Shown: positions 1-12,000 of the stretch, piece by piece
Numbering within the stretch: the stretch's first letter is position 1
How the letters are laid out: the number at the start of each line of letters is the position of its first letter
Source: Gibbula magus
Lineage: Eukaryota > Mollusca > Gastropoda > Trochida > Trochidae
Assembly: GCA_936450465.1 (NCBI GenBank)
Contig: OW388304.1
Location: 7,694,700 to 7,758,699 of the forward strand
Direction of reading: 5' to 3'
Length of the DNA: 64,000 nucleotides
Program-made: the position numbers and the translations under genes
Notes under the pieces: generated by a model
Database searches by the model: none
Seen by the model: the letters and a program-made list of their open reading frames with translations, nothing else
Told to the model about the DNA's origin: nothing

Positions 1-9
1 TAATAAATA

Positions 10-169
10 GAATATCCGTCAATTCTTGACAAATACCATGTTTATCTCATCTCGTGAGGTAGAAAGGTTATATATTTTCACTCGTGGCTGCTGCCACTCG
101 TGAAAATATAACCTTTCTACCTCACTCGATGAGATAATCATGGTATTAGTCAAGAAAAGACAGATATCC
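10..169. repeat. Foldback (palindromic) miniature element
   Basis: Two arms of about 75-80 bases are near-perfect reverse complements around a loop of about 4 bases (89-92). The arms share TGAGGTAGAAAGGTTATAT and its complement. A shorter, internally deleted relative lies at about 58698-58815. No coding capacity. The family is not one I can name. Confidence 0.8.
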
Positions 170-475
170 TATATGTATTGAAGTTAAAGGCATAGATCCT
201 GTTGTGATTATGGCTTTTCTGTTGTTTCTTATTGGGTAGTCCCATGTATTTGTTGAATAGAACACAACATAGATATTACCAAATGTTTTCTAGTGGAAAA
301 TTTGTGTTTGAATTATATGTTATGTTTCTTTGTTAATAATGCTTGCTCATGTGCTGTTTGACCTGTTTAGGTTGTAGACTGAAATATTCCTATAATTGGA
401 TCAATTCTTACTGGTGTCAATGATTTTGCTGATAGAGAGAATTTGGTATGGGTGTCTGTGTCAGACTATGGTTAA

Positions 476-700
476 AGGGACACTGCGTCGAAGATAAAAA
501 TGAGTCTCACTTTTATCTACCAATGCTGATTAACATGCCTGCTAACGAGTTACGCTACGCTTCACTGTTAACATGCAATGGTTTTTATTACTAATTACTT
601 CAATTGTCTGAAATTGGGGATCTGTGACTCGATACCAGACACGTTAAACAGCAAAAGTAGATAAGTCTGATCTCATATTTATCCTCGACGCGGTGTCCCT
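476..700. mobile_element. TTAA-flanked miniature inverted-repeat element
   Basis: The ends are inverted repeats (left AGGGACACTGCGTCGA, right complement AGGGACACCGCGTCGA) with similarity reaching about 45 bases inward. TTAA sits directly outside both ends (472-475 and 701-704), the duplication expected of piggyBac-type transposition. It is 225 bp and non-coding. Assignment to piggyBac rests only on TTAA and the end structure. Confidence 0.75.
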
Positions 701-2005
701 TTAAACTTATGACGATAGTGCCTGAGTATTGGTTTACCAATGTTCAAGCATGAAGACATCATATGTGAAAAATGTGAACCTGGCGGCATTAATATAAGCA
801 ATTAAGGCCTGTTGCCAATCCTATTTCTATTTATATAATAGAATATGTTATATAGAATATATATGAACCCAAAAATGATGGGAAAATCATTAATGTGGTG
901 ATAACAACTTCTTTATTGTGAACATAGTCTGTATAAGTAAGACTCCTTGTGTATCTTGAGAGTTATTTATATCGTAAGAGGTTATAAAATCTTAGATTGT
1001 CATGATGACATATATTTACATTAAAATGTCAGTGGCTGAACAAAGTGGCTATATCTGTTGTCAATGAAGACACAATATATGAGAAATTGATCTTGGAGTA
1101 TCAGGTTTACCGTTATCAATGGAATGAACGTCACAGGTAAGTCTAAAAACTGGGCACTTATTGAGGAACCCCCTCTGAAGGGGAGCTATAATACTGATGT
1201 AAAATGATATTGTTGTCTTTGATGACAAGCATGTTTATGCACTTGGCATTTAAAAAAAAATGATTTTATGATCCCCAGAGCATTACGACAATGAATTAAA
1301 TAACTATTTGTGCATTAAAATAAGCTAAGTTAAAAGTTATTTCATCATTAAAGGTAATGTTTGAGATGTAACTGACAAGGGAAGAAGTTTGGGAGGTCAG
1401 GGCTAAATCAGCTTTGAAGATTTACAGAGATGCTCATTATGGAATCGGCACTGATTATGTCAAGTAAAATATGTTAAATTACTGAGTGCACAATCAAAAG
1501 CAAGAACATAACTTGATAAATGCATATGATACATCATGTTTATAGTGAAAGGTTTATCAATGGCTCTGTAGCACTATGAGTAACCCGTAGATGACCTGTT
1601 GAAAACCCAGAATAACATCTTCACTGAGAAATATTTTTTTGCCATTAGAGAATGGAAAGTATTTGTATTTGTATTTTTTCTAAAAAGAGGAAATCATGGA
1701 TGGGGGAGAGTTCGAACCCCTGAACCTCCCTCTGGTTCTGTGCCTAGAAGTAATGGGATATGGGGTCCCCCTAGAAAAATGTGAACTTACAACATATTTT
1801 CAATTAGCAGATTTGAAGAACTAGCTGAATTGTGCCCCTGGACTGCTTATAATAATCACCTTATCACTTCCATTATCAATTATCCTTTTATGTAAATCTT
1901 AAATTCAAACATTACCTCTTTCTCTACAGCAATTATAAAAGGCTTATATATATGATGGAAATTTAAGTCTGGCAAATGCATTAAATGACCCAAATAACCA
2001 TATTA
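701..2005. other. Non-coding 5' flank, nothing recognised
   Basis: AT-rich sequence with only short chance ORFs. A GTTCGAACCCC string near 1710 resembles a Pol III B box, but no A box or cloverleaf is present. Confidence 0.5.
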
Positions 2006-2255
2006 TCAGCTGGAGGACGATCCTTCAGCTATGTTGCCCCTACTCTGTGGAACTCTCTTCCTAGCTCTCTAAGAAGCACACCAACACATGAACTTTTCAA
2101 ACGAGACCTTAAAACTTATCTTTTTAAACAAGCATTTCCTTGAACTTTCCTGTCCTCTACAATCCAACTGTATGGTTGTCCTTCCGTAGCGCATTGAGTC
2201 TGTATAATGGAGTAATGCGCTGTAAATGCTATGTATTATTATTATTATTATCATC
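2006..2255 (+). mobile_element. 5'-truncated non-LTR retrotransposon 3' end
   Basis: Frame 2006-2143 reads SFSYVAPTLWNSLPSSLR and then FKRDLKTYLFKQAFP before a TGA. This is the conserved C-terminal tail seen after the reverse transcriptase in CR1/L2-type non-LTR elements. It is followed by about 100 bases of 3' UTR ending in an (ATT)n tail near 2236-2252, as expected for a dead-on-arrival copy. The reverse transcriptase domain itself is missing. Confidence 0.75.
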
Positions 2256-3052
2256 ATTTATGACACGTGAAATCTCAAATTCAAACAAATCTATTTCTCT
2301 ACAGTAGTTAGACTTTACATCGACTGAAGTGTAAATCTAACCGAGGCAGTAAAGCTATCAGCTGCTTGAGTGGTTTCACCTGTAGGATCAGGACTGAATG
2401 GAAACTTGTGAAAAGCTGCAGCTTCAGATATAATCTTGTGAAGGTTGGATCGCCACAGGCAACTGTCACTTAGATGTATCGGATGATATACGTATCCTAT
2501 ATAGGTATTTCATACAATGCAGGACCAGATATACAGGTATGTTGATGAACATTGCATAGGTGTTAAACAGTGCATTTTTACATGACTTTTGTGACTCATT
2601 TTGAGAGTTGCTATGGTTACAGGATATTTCGTCAAGTCTTCCAGTAACCGAGTACTGAAATTGTTACTTTGAATGATCATACTCATGCTGATGAATGATC
2701 CTTACCTTCAAATGATGTATGACAACAAAGATTTGTGTAGAAATGATGCAATATAGGTATAAATAAATAACAATAAGAAACATGCATAAATGCAAATGGT
2801 TGTAATACGAATGTACGAGTAATTTTGAGATCATACCAAGCAGGATTTGATCCCTTTCTAAAATGATATCTCACATGCTATAAGAAGTTAAGATCACTTT
2901 CACTGTCACTGTCACCACTGTGACTGTCATCTCAGTGAAAGATGTCATCTCTATCTAATTATGCCGTCATCAGAAATGTTAGTAAGTGTTTTCTGGTCTG
3001 GCCGTATATTTATACACCTAGCTACTACAAACATAGGCAGATTCAGGAATGT

Positions 3053-3144
3053 TGAAGGGGTGGGGGGTGGTTCACTGAAGGGGTGGGGGGTGGTTCACTG
3101 AAGGGGTGGGGGGTGGTTCACTGAAGGGGTGGGGGTGGTTCACT
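3053..3144. repeat. 23-bp minisatellite, four copies
   Basis: Tandem unit built on GGGGTGGGGGGTGGTTCACT plus GAA, the last copy one G shorter. G-rich on the + strand. Confidence 0.9.
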
Positions 3145-3477
3145 GGAAAGCAGGGGGTTCACCCCGGGGAATTTGATAATATTTTGTGCAATATCTGAAG
3201 CTTCTTTGACCACTGTGGGAAGCGGGGGATATGAGTGGGTTGTGCTCACTAATTGTTTTGTTCAATTGATTGTCACATATGTCTATATATTAAACTATAT
3301 ACATTGCAACCCACACACACCCTGCTTATCAAATAAATTCAGGTAACATGCTGCCAAGTGCAGTGCTGCACCACTAAAAGTATTGTTCGCTGTGTGTAAC
3401 ATACCGTTCAGGTGAAAATGATATTGTCTCAATGAAAATATTACCTGATAACTATCACCCTTTGTAATCAGATTTAA
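3145..3477. other. Non-coding, nothing recognised
   Basis: AT-rich 5' flank between a minisatellite and a miniature element. No ORF or motif of note. Confidence 0.5.
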
Positions 3478-3911
3478 AGGCACTGTTGCATGCCATCCTT
3501 ACTGAGATAAAGTGTTCCTGCAAAAAGGAATAAAGTATTACCAACGGCTAAATAGTACACCTCAGTCAATAAAACGAGTTCTGAACAAATGTACATGGTT
3601 CGGTTAAGTCATGCGAGTCCATTTCCCTTCTTAAGGTCTTCACACTAAAATGGCTGCTCTAAGGTAGTTCAAGTGATCTGACTGATGTAGAGATGCCTAT
3701 ACAGTCGGAGTAGAATATTTTGATAAGGCACCATGATGAACTGCTGTATACGTCACGCTATTTTCTATCAGTACGGATAACCATTTTCTATGGATATGGC
3801 ATATCGGTTCCTGTAATGAGATGATTTATCCTCTAACATAACACTTTATTATGTATATGTATAAACTTTAATGTCACAAAATAATATGGAAAAAAACATG
3901 CTACAGTGCCT
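3478..3911. mobile_element. TTAA-type miniature element
   Basis: Terminal inverted repeats AGGCACTGTTGCATG (left) and CATGCTACAGTGCCT (right) differ at one base. TTAA precedes the left end (3474-3477); the right flank is TCAA, one base off. It is 434 bp and non-coding. Probably an older copy of a piggyBac-like miniature family. Confidence 0.65.
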
Positions 3912-4579
3912 TCAATGCTTAGATGAATAGGGCACCACTGATTGTTTTTGAATAGTATGAATCTTTGTTTAATTTTATGAAAAAAGTCCTTATTACCAAT
4001 CCAATGATTAAGCGCCTTAGAACAGCTTCAGTTATTGGCACTTATAGATATGATTCTATATATGTATATACGCATGTAATGCTCTAGTCTTAGTCTGATA
4101 ACTGACATTGCAATGTTATTTTCACCAATGACTGATAACTTTTTCATCAATATATAACCCAGTATTTCACCAGTCATTGTATATATATTATGGTAATATT
4201 CAGTGCATATCAAAGTGTTCCAAATGATTAATTTTAAAATAATAATTTATTTCATTTTTTTTCAGATGACAACCTGACACACCTAAATCCATCAAACTGA
4301 CAGCACTATCCATCCACCCTTTCATTCGTAATAGACTGATCCTTCGTCATCTTGAAATCCATCTACATATGCTTTGTTGACTGTCAAAATCAATTTTCTG
4401 CCATTTGTTATGCTGGGTATTGTATATATAACATGATAGAGCTTTATACAACATCAGTGCAGAAATCTATAATGAACTAGCCCATTCCGAGGGGTGTCTG
4501 GCTGCAACAGGTGGTATGGACACAAAAGCACATTATTTAAGGTGACTTCATTTAGGATGGTGGTTTACTGATGCTTGGA

Positions 4580-5310
4580 AGAAATATCTGCTGACAGAGA
4601 GTAATACTGTATATCACTCGGGTTGGATAAGCACTTTATATCCCGTGGATAAGACCATAGTTCCTTTTGGATGAGAGAAGGCTTGCTGTAAGTGGAAAAG
4701 AACATCTCTGGATAAGAAGATATCAATTCAACAGTGGAAAAGACTATATCTTTGGTGGATAACATATCCTGTTGCAAGTGGACAAGAATACACCTTTCTG
4801 TGGTGGGATATATCTTGTGGATAACATCAGATTTCCAGTTAAGAGAGATCTCTGTAAGGGTTGATAACCTCCTTGCAGGACCAGAAGATATTAAAAAAAC
4901 TATTGCTGGTATAAAAGTGGATAAGTCTTTGTTTCTTGGTGGATAAGACAGATCTTGATGTGGAAAGAACATATCTTCTCTTGTATGAGAACTATATATC
5001 CTGATAACAGTGGATAAGACTATAGCTCAAGGAGATACGAAGATATCAGACAGAGGCAGGATTTTGTTTTAGATCTACAGACACAATTGCAACATTTTTC
5101 CCCTTTTGATGAAGAGTTGACACCCAGTGATCGACTGACTGAAGATATATCTGCTGTCTGAAGGACGATAATAAATACACAAGATTCAAAAGTGAATAAA
5201 AGCTCATATCTTCTTGATGGATCAGAGAACATTGTGCCACAGTCCATATATCCTTGATTGCCCATGTGGATAAATCTCCTTGGATAGGATTATTGGTGGA
5301 TAATTGGGTC
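4580..5310. repeat. Degenerate GTGGATAAGA-type array
   Basis: The motif GTGGATAAGA or GTGGATAACA, often followed by ATATCTT-like bases, recurs about every 30-60 bases, including around 4649, 4755, 4818, 4917, 4940, 5009 and 5265. Units are too diverged for a clean tandem alignment. The array ends about 450 bases upstream of the first coding exon, so it lies in the presumed promoter or 5' UTR region. The short ORFs here on both strands come from the repetition and are not credible genes. Confidence 0.6.
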
Positions 5311-5769
5311 ATAATCTATTGTTGGATTCTCGGGCATAACTCAACAAGCTCATTCAACTTAGTATTTCTAGGATCCTTGTTTGGCAAAGGGTAAATACCT
5401 ATAGTTTTGCATGCTTCTAGACAAATATTTGAAGGCATGTTGCTTGCTTGCATGATAATAGAACATTTTCAAGTAAACTGCGAATGATGCCCATATAACT
5501 AATCAAATTCCATTTTGCACGTGTTTTGAAAGGTTCATGCATGATAGAAATATACATTTGTAGCTAATTGAAAGTAAATCATTAATTTTATTTTAGGGAA
5601 TCAAGGTGCAGTTTTTGTAAACATTGATTCAAATCTTAGGTAGCGTCATCTTTAGTTTTGGTGTTGATGATTGCAAAATAACATTTTGTTTTGATCAGTT
5701 TAGAATATTGCTTTGGTTTTTATCACAACTTAGATACATTTCGGTGTTGATCACAAAATTAATTTTAAA

Positions 5770-6022
5770 ATGGATAAAAAACAGATAAGTGACGAAATGA
5801 CGGAACCAAATGCAGATGATATTCAGGAGTTGATGATACAGAAGGCCACAGAACTTTTCAAAGTCTGTGATAAGGAGGAAAATGGCTTCATATCGAAGCG
5901 TGACATGCAAAGACTTCGGAGTGAGCTCCCCTTGTCTCCAGACCAGTTGGAAGAAGTCTTTGATTCCTTAGACATCGATGGCAACGGCTTTCTGACTTTG
6001 CAGGAATTTACTGATGGATTTG
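5770..6022 (+). CDS. CRACR2A: CRACR2A exon 1 (two EF-hands)
   Basis: Encodes residues 1-84 and one further base. The helix-loop-helix pairs are complete: loop 1 D34-D45 with Asp/Glu/Asn at positions 1, 3 and 5 and Asp rather than Glu at position 12; loop 2 D68-E79 fully canonical. The linker [12 protein letters not shown] is typical of the EFCAB4 family. Donor GTGAGA at 6023. The ATG context (AAAATGG) is favourable, and an in-frame TAG lies 12 codons upstream unless an unseen upstream exon joins here. Confidence 0.92.
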
Positions 6023-9000
6023 GTGAGATTTTTATTCAACTACTATTGTTAGTTTTTTTAGGCCTATAAGGCCAGATTGGCTTATGGAGTATGTGGACCG
6101 TTGTCAGTCGTCCGTCATGTGTCCATATGGCATCGATCAGGCCTCATCTGTGAACATTGCAAATTTTCTCAGGGCATGGCAGGGTTGCAATTCAAAGTGG
6201 TGCATGTTCATTAATGACTTTGATAAAACGATCAATATAATAATTTTTGCTCTTAACACTCTAACGAGCCCATTTTCATATCTACAGCACCTTTGATAAG
6301 TAAAGTTTTTTTCATTAACCACTGGCTCAGTCTTCACATAATAGGACCTCTTATCATTTTTTCAACATTTTCATTTTTTTCTCGATTGAAATGATATTTC
6401 CCATCTCACAGATAGATTAAAGAAAAGTAAACGCAGAAACAATTCCGGAAACAATTCCTCTCAAAGGAATTGCCAAAATTATCGACAAAAACGGCTGGAC
6501 AGTTTGAATCGTATGTATCAGTTAGTCAAAAGCTTATATATATAAATGTATTACTATACATTGACAGCTGCTTCTAGAACACTTTTATAACTTCATAATC
6601 ATCTGTTCTAGTGCTTATTAACTTTGCAAGTTTGCTGTTTATCTATATAAGCATGGATAGTATGTTAACCACGTTGGCAGGTACCATATTACCTCCAATA
6701 TTACCATGGAGATCTATTTCCTTCAGCTGTATTACATTCCCTCAATGAATTCTCCTCCCTCACCCTCCCCTTCTCTTCCCTCACCCTCCCCTTCTCTTCC
6801 CTCACCCTCCCCTTCTCTTCCCTCACCCTCCCCTTCTCCTCCCCCTGCCCTCTCCTCTCCGGTACACTCTGTACACTGATAATACAATAATCAAAACAGT
6901 TCATCAAATCTTTTGGTGCTTCTGTCTGAACAGGACAGCACTGTGGTTAGTACCGTGCCTCCTTCTGTCTGAACAGGACAGCACTGTGGTTAGTACCGTG
7001 CCTCCTTCTGTCTGAACAGGACAGCACTGTGGTTATTACCGTGCCTGCTTCTGTCTGAACAGGACAGCACTGTGGTTAGTACCGTGCCTCCTTCTGTCTG
7101 AACAGGACAGCACTGTGGTTAGTACCGTGCCTCCTTCTGTCTGAACAGGACAGCACTGTGGTTAGTACCGTACCTGCTTCTGTCTGAACAGGACAGCACT
7201 GTGGTTAGTACCGTGCCTCCTTCTGTCTGAACAGGACAGCACTGTGGTTAGTACCGTGCCTGCTTCTGTCTGAACAGGACAGCACTGTGGTTAGTACCGT
7301 GCCTGCTTCTGTCTGAACAGGACAGCACTGTGGTTAGTACCGTGCCTGCTTCTGTCTGAACAGGACAGCACTGTGGTTAGTACCGTGCCTCCTTCTGTCT
7401 GAACAGGACAGCACTGTGGTTAGTACCGTACCTGCTTCTGTCTGAACAGGACAGCACTGTGGTTAGTACCGTGCCTCCTTCTGTCTGAACAGGACAGCAC
7501 TGTGGTTAGTACCGTGCCTCCTTCTGTCTGAACAGGACAGCACTGTGGTTAGTACCGTGCCTGCTTCTGTCTGAACAGGACAGCACTGTGGTTAGTACCG
7601 TGCCTGTTCAATCATGAGCCCAGGTCGATCTGATTGAACTCCAGTTTAAACTAGTCATGGTGATGACGTCACTGCTTCATGTTAACAGTGATTATTTCAA
7701 AGAATGCACAGCTCGTTGACTGCCCCAGTAAAGAGGCGTGTCAGGTTGAGACAGTACATGGTTTACCAGAGTACATATTTAGCTCATCCATCCGTCCATA
7801 AACTTTTAATTTTTTAGCTTTTGGCATGGAATGGCGTCCGTCATCCGTCCGTCTGTAAACTTTTCGCTTTTTTCGACTTCTTCTCCAGAACCAATGACTC
7901 TAGAGAGCTGACATTGTATGTACAGACTCCTTAGGTAATGGGGATACTAAATTGTTGTACATTTCATGACCCCCATGACCCCAAATAGGGTCACAGGGGT
8001 CACAACCTTAAAAACGTATTTTCATCTTCTCCAGTTCTACAAGATCTAGAGAGCTGAAAAGGTGTGTGCAGACACCTTGGGTAATGGGGATTCGAAATTG
8101 TACATATCGTAACCCTATGACCTCATTTGGGGTCACAGGGGTCATGACCTTAAAAACCTATTTTCACCTTCCTCTCAAGTATGTAAAGCTCTAGAAAGCT
8201 GAAATGTTGTGTACAGACTCCTCGGTCAATGGGGATTCTAAATTGTAGATTTTGTAGGGGTGTAACAATACATCGAACTATCGATGCATTGCAATAGTTG
8301 GCTTGGCAATAGTACTATATCGATAGTATATACAAAAACACTATCGCTATCGCAATAGTAAGGTTAACTATCGATACTATCGAAACTATTAAATTTCCCT
8401 TAATTATGAATGATCTACACAAGCCTCACTGCATTTAATTCAAGATTTTTAATTTTAGAATGTCAAAAGGGAAAAACTAGAGATAGGAAATAGCAAAATG
8501 ACAAAAAGTCTTTTCATTCATGATTTCCTTACTGATTTTGGTTCTATAGTCCTTACATCAATTAAACATTTCTACTAAAACCTATAAGAAATCTAGCTGA
8601 TTATTGCGTATTTGTACCAAAAATAGTGAGTTACAATAGGCTATTGCTATCGCAATAGTAAGTGGCAATAGACCTTCGCTATCGCAGTAGTCTCTTTGGG
8701 TCAATAGTCACCCCTAAGATTGTGTGACCTGTGACCCCAAATACGGTCACAGGGGTCACAACCTTAAAAACCTATTGTCATCTTCTTCTCCAGTACTAAA
8801 TGGTCTAGAGAGCTGAGAAGTTTTTTGCAGACTCCTTGGCCAATGGGGATTCTAAATTGTAGATGTTGTGACCCTGTTACCCCAAATAGAGTCACAGGGG
8901 TCATAATCTTAAAAACCTGATTTCATCCTCTTCTCCAGTTCCAAAAGGTCCAAAAGTCTAATGAGCTACAGAGCCAATGGCTCCATTTTTCAAGAATGAT

Positions 9001-12000
9001 GTATTTTGTCTTTGTATATCGGAAAAGCATCCTAAAATATTTCCAATAGGACAAATATGTTTTTATAGTGTATATAGCCAGCATTCGAACATGCAACCCT
9101 TGGTGTACTCAGAGAGTATCCATTATGGAGCATTTTTACAGGGCTATAGACAAGCTGCAGCTGCAGTAATATACTCAATGTTGTGCACTCATTATGAATT
9201 TCGAATTTCTGAATTGCTTATCTGCAAATGCTTATCTGCAAATGCTTATCTGCAAATGCTTATCTGCTAATCTAGAGGTACAAACAGCCTACCGAAATAT
9301 AAGTAGAAGGAGTCATCCAATGTCCTTGGACAAAGGTAATTAAATTCAGATCTTTAGTTGTTTTTGAACAAGATCAAATGAAATTAATATTTCTTTCAAA
9401 AGTGATTGGATATCATTATAGGATGCCTTCCAAATAGGGAAACGCTATACAACTATGTAAGTTATAGTTAATTTATTATTGTTTTTGAACGATATTTGCC
9501 CTTAAGTGACCTTCATCATCTGCTATGAATATTGATGTTATTTCAATTGTCTCCTAAATGTTATTGAAGCTTTAACAATCTACATGTAAAGGTATGTTAA
9601 TGAAGTGATCCAGATAGATCATTATCTACACTGCCATAATAACCACTAAGTAATGTGCATTTATAATGTGCTGTTCATTTAACGCATGCTATTGCCTGCT
9701 CACATGTTTATTCATACAATTTTATGATGTATAGAACTGCACATGAGGTCAACATGATCTTGACTATCTAGACAAGTATCATCAATTTTATTATCAAAAA
9801 CTGTGTTACAGGTGATATTGTATAAGATCATGTGATATTGCCTAGAATAAATCATTTTGACAGTGGATAATTATGGTTTGATGTCATAAGTACATGTGTG
9901 TCTATTGATGCTGTGATGTTAACTAAAATGATGACATCAAACAACTGCGCTAATTGAATGAGCTACAGTTGATTGAACTCTACGATTGTTTTATGGAACA
10001 GGGCCTTCGAACGAGTTGATCGAAATGACTTCATTGAATTCTAAAAAAGATGTATTATCTCACTTGAATGTTGTCAAATATCAAACATTTCCACACACAA
10101 TGTAACTAGAATGTTTGACAAGCCTTGCATATTTGTATTTTCTATCAACTCTTGTTATCTTAAAAGACTTGTGTGACATTCTCTGTTTTTCATTTCAACC
10201 ATGAATATTAAATGATTTTTAAACAATTTAAATGGCTAAATTTAAAAATCATTGATAGAAAAATATAAGTTGACGAATATTTAAATTATTAGCTTCATTT
10301 CAAAAGGGAAAAGTGAATTCTTTTTTCCAAAATATTGTTCATGGTTTGAAAAGGAACGACCGGAAAGTATAATTTAGTCTTTTTAAAAAGATAGAATTAA
10401 ACAAAGAGGAAAACCATGATGAAAGTTGTCCATTGCTTGTCCATTATCAATCTAACTGCTTCTTCAAATATGCTTATTATATCAACTGTAAACTGAGAAC
10501 ATCTTCATATCATCGTTCTTTCTCATAGATGGTTGTCTATTGCAAAATGATTGATTATGATGGTCTGTCATAACTGCCTCTTTAACCCATCACCTATTGA
10601 AATGTTTGATATCAAGAGGACCTAACTTGCCCTCAGTGCTGATAGGGGTTAACATCAATACAGCATAACTTCTAATGGCAGGTCTGTATCGTACATATTT
10701 GGTTTTCTAAACATATCAAAGCAATGGGGAGGCGCTAACCTCGCTATTGCGGGAGAAGAGGATATAAATTGTTGTGCATGGATCAAATAAATGATACCTG
10801 ACGGGACAAGGAAGAAAAGAATCAGTCTGATAAAGGGGGTCGAAAGGCCCTCGAAACGTCACATAAAATGTGTCAATCATCACAACAATTGTTATTTCAT
10901 GTTTTGACGGCACCTCCCCCTGTATATTCTAAACATATTGTTGTTCATAATTATAAAAAAGAACATATATTTTAATACATGGCAATATAACAAATAATAT
11001 CCCCTTTCATCTGCATATTATTTATCTCTAGTTGTATCTGTCTATCTGCTTGTGTAGTACTGTGTGATCTTCAATTTGCTTGCTCTCTTTGCAGTTTCTG
11101 AAATATTAAAGTGTGTTTTTTCAGAAAATCTATAATGAACAGTTCCTTCCTTTCCTAACGTACAAATACAAATGAATTAAATTGGTAATTTTGATTAGCT
11201 ATTTTGCTCAAATATATATATCATATATAAAATATATTTAGCAAAGTTCCAAGAAAGGACAAACAAATAGTAAAGAAAGTATTCAGTATTCCTCAAATAT
11301 ACACATACTTAAATTCAGATCAGATATCATATGTCTGACAAAGTATTGAATCCAGTTGGTTTGATTATTGTACTGCACAGATTATGAGTGACGTCATTCC
11401 AAGAAATCTTACAACAGCAGGCAATGGTATGTCGCTGAACAACCATCAAATGTCTTGTGTTGATTATTAATGTGATGTCAAACTAGCAATCTCTAAAAGT
11501 ATTTCAGTATTCTTGTTATCTTGAATTGTTACTTTATTATACCTGTCGCATGGAGACATAATAACATTTTTATCATATCAAGGCATTGCCATGCAGGGTA
11601 GTCAAACATAATCAATTATTGTCAATAGCCCTGATAAACACAATCAATTGATATGAATTAACAAAACTTTTACCAATTTCTTTTACGGGCAGGTAAGGAG
11701 GCATTTCCATCATGATCTTGTGGTTTAGATGTCCATAGCTCTCAGTCTCCATCAGTTGGTATCAATCTTAATCCATAGAAACAACAGAAGGTTCTAACCA
11801 TTATTACATTTAAGATTGTTCATTAGCTTACTAACTTTGTTTTGTAGACCTGTACCCCTGAACAGTGGAAATATACTGCTACTCAACAAAAAATTATTTT
11901 TCAGAAGGGATCCTCCTTGGGGTACTTATTGCATAAAATCCTTGATTTTTGATATATGACAGGTTGTAACTATATTTTCCACTTAAAATTAGTTAAAAAA

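Noticed and set aside
1700..1760. Possible tRNA or SINE B box (GTTCGAACCCC)
   Set aside because: No A box at a suitable distance, no cloverleaf, and no similarity to the SINE copies in the window.
4565..4972. 135-codon minus-strand ORF
   Set aside because: It lies in the degenerate GTGGATAAGA array, has low-complexity Ser/Tyr/Ile content and an overlapping ORF on the other strand.
6918..7608. CRISPR-like regular repeats
   Set aside because: Units are directly adjacent with no unique spacers, and the genome is eukaryotic.
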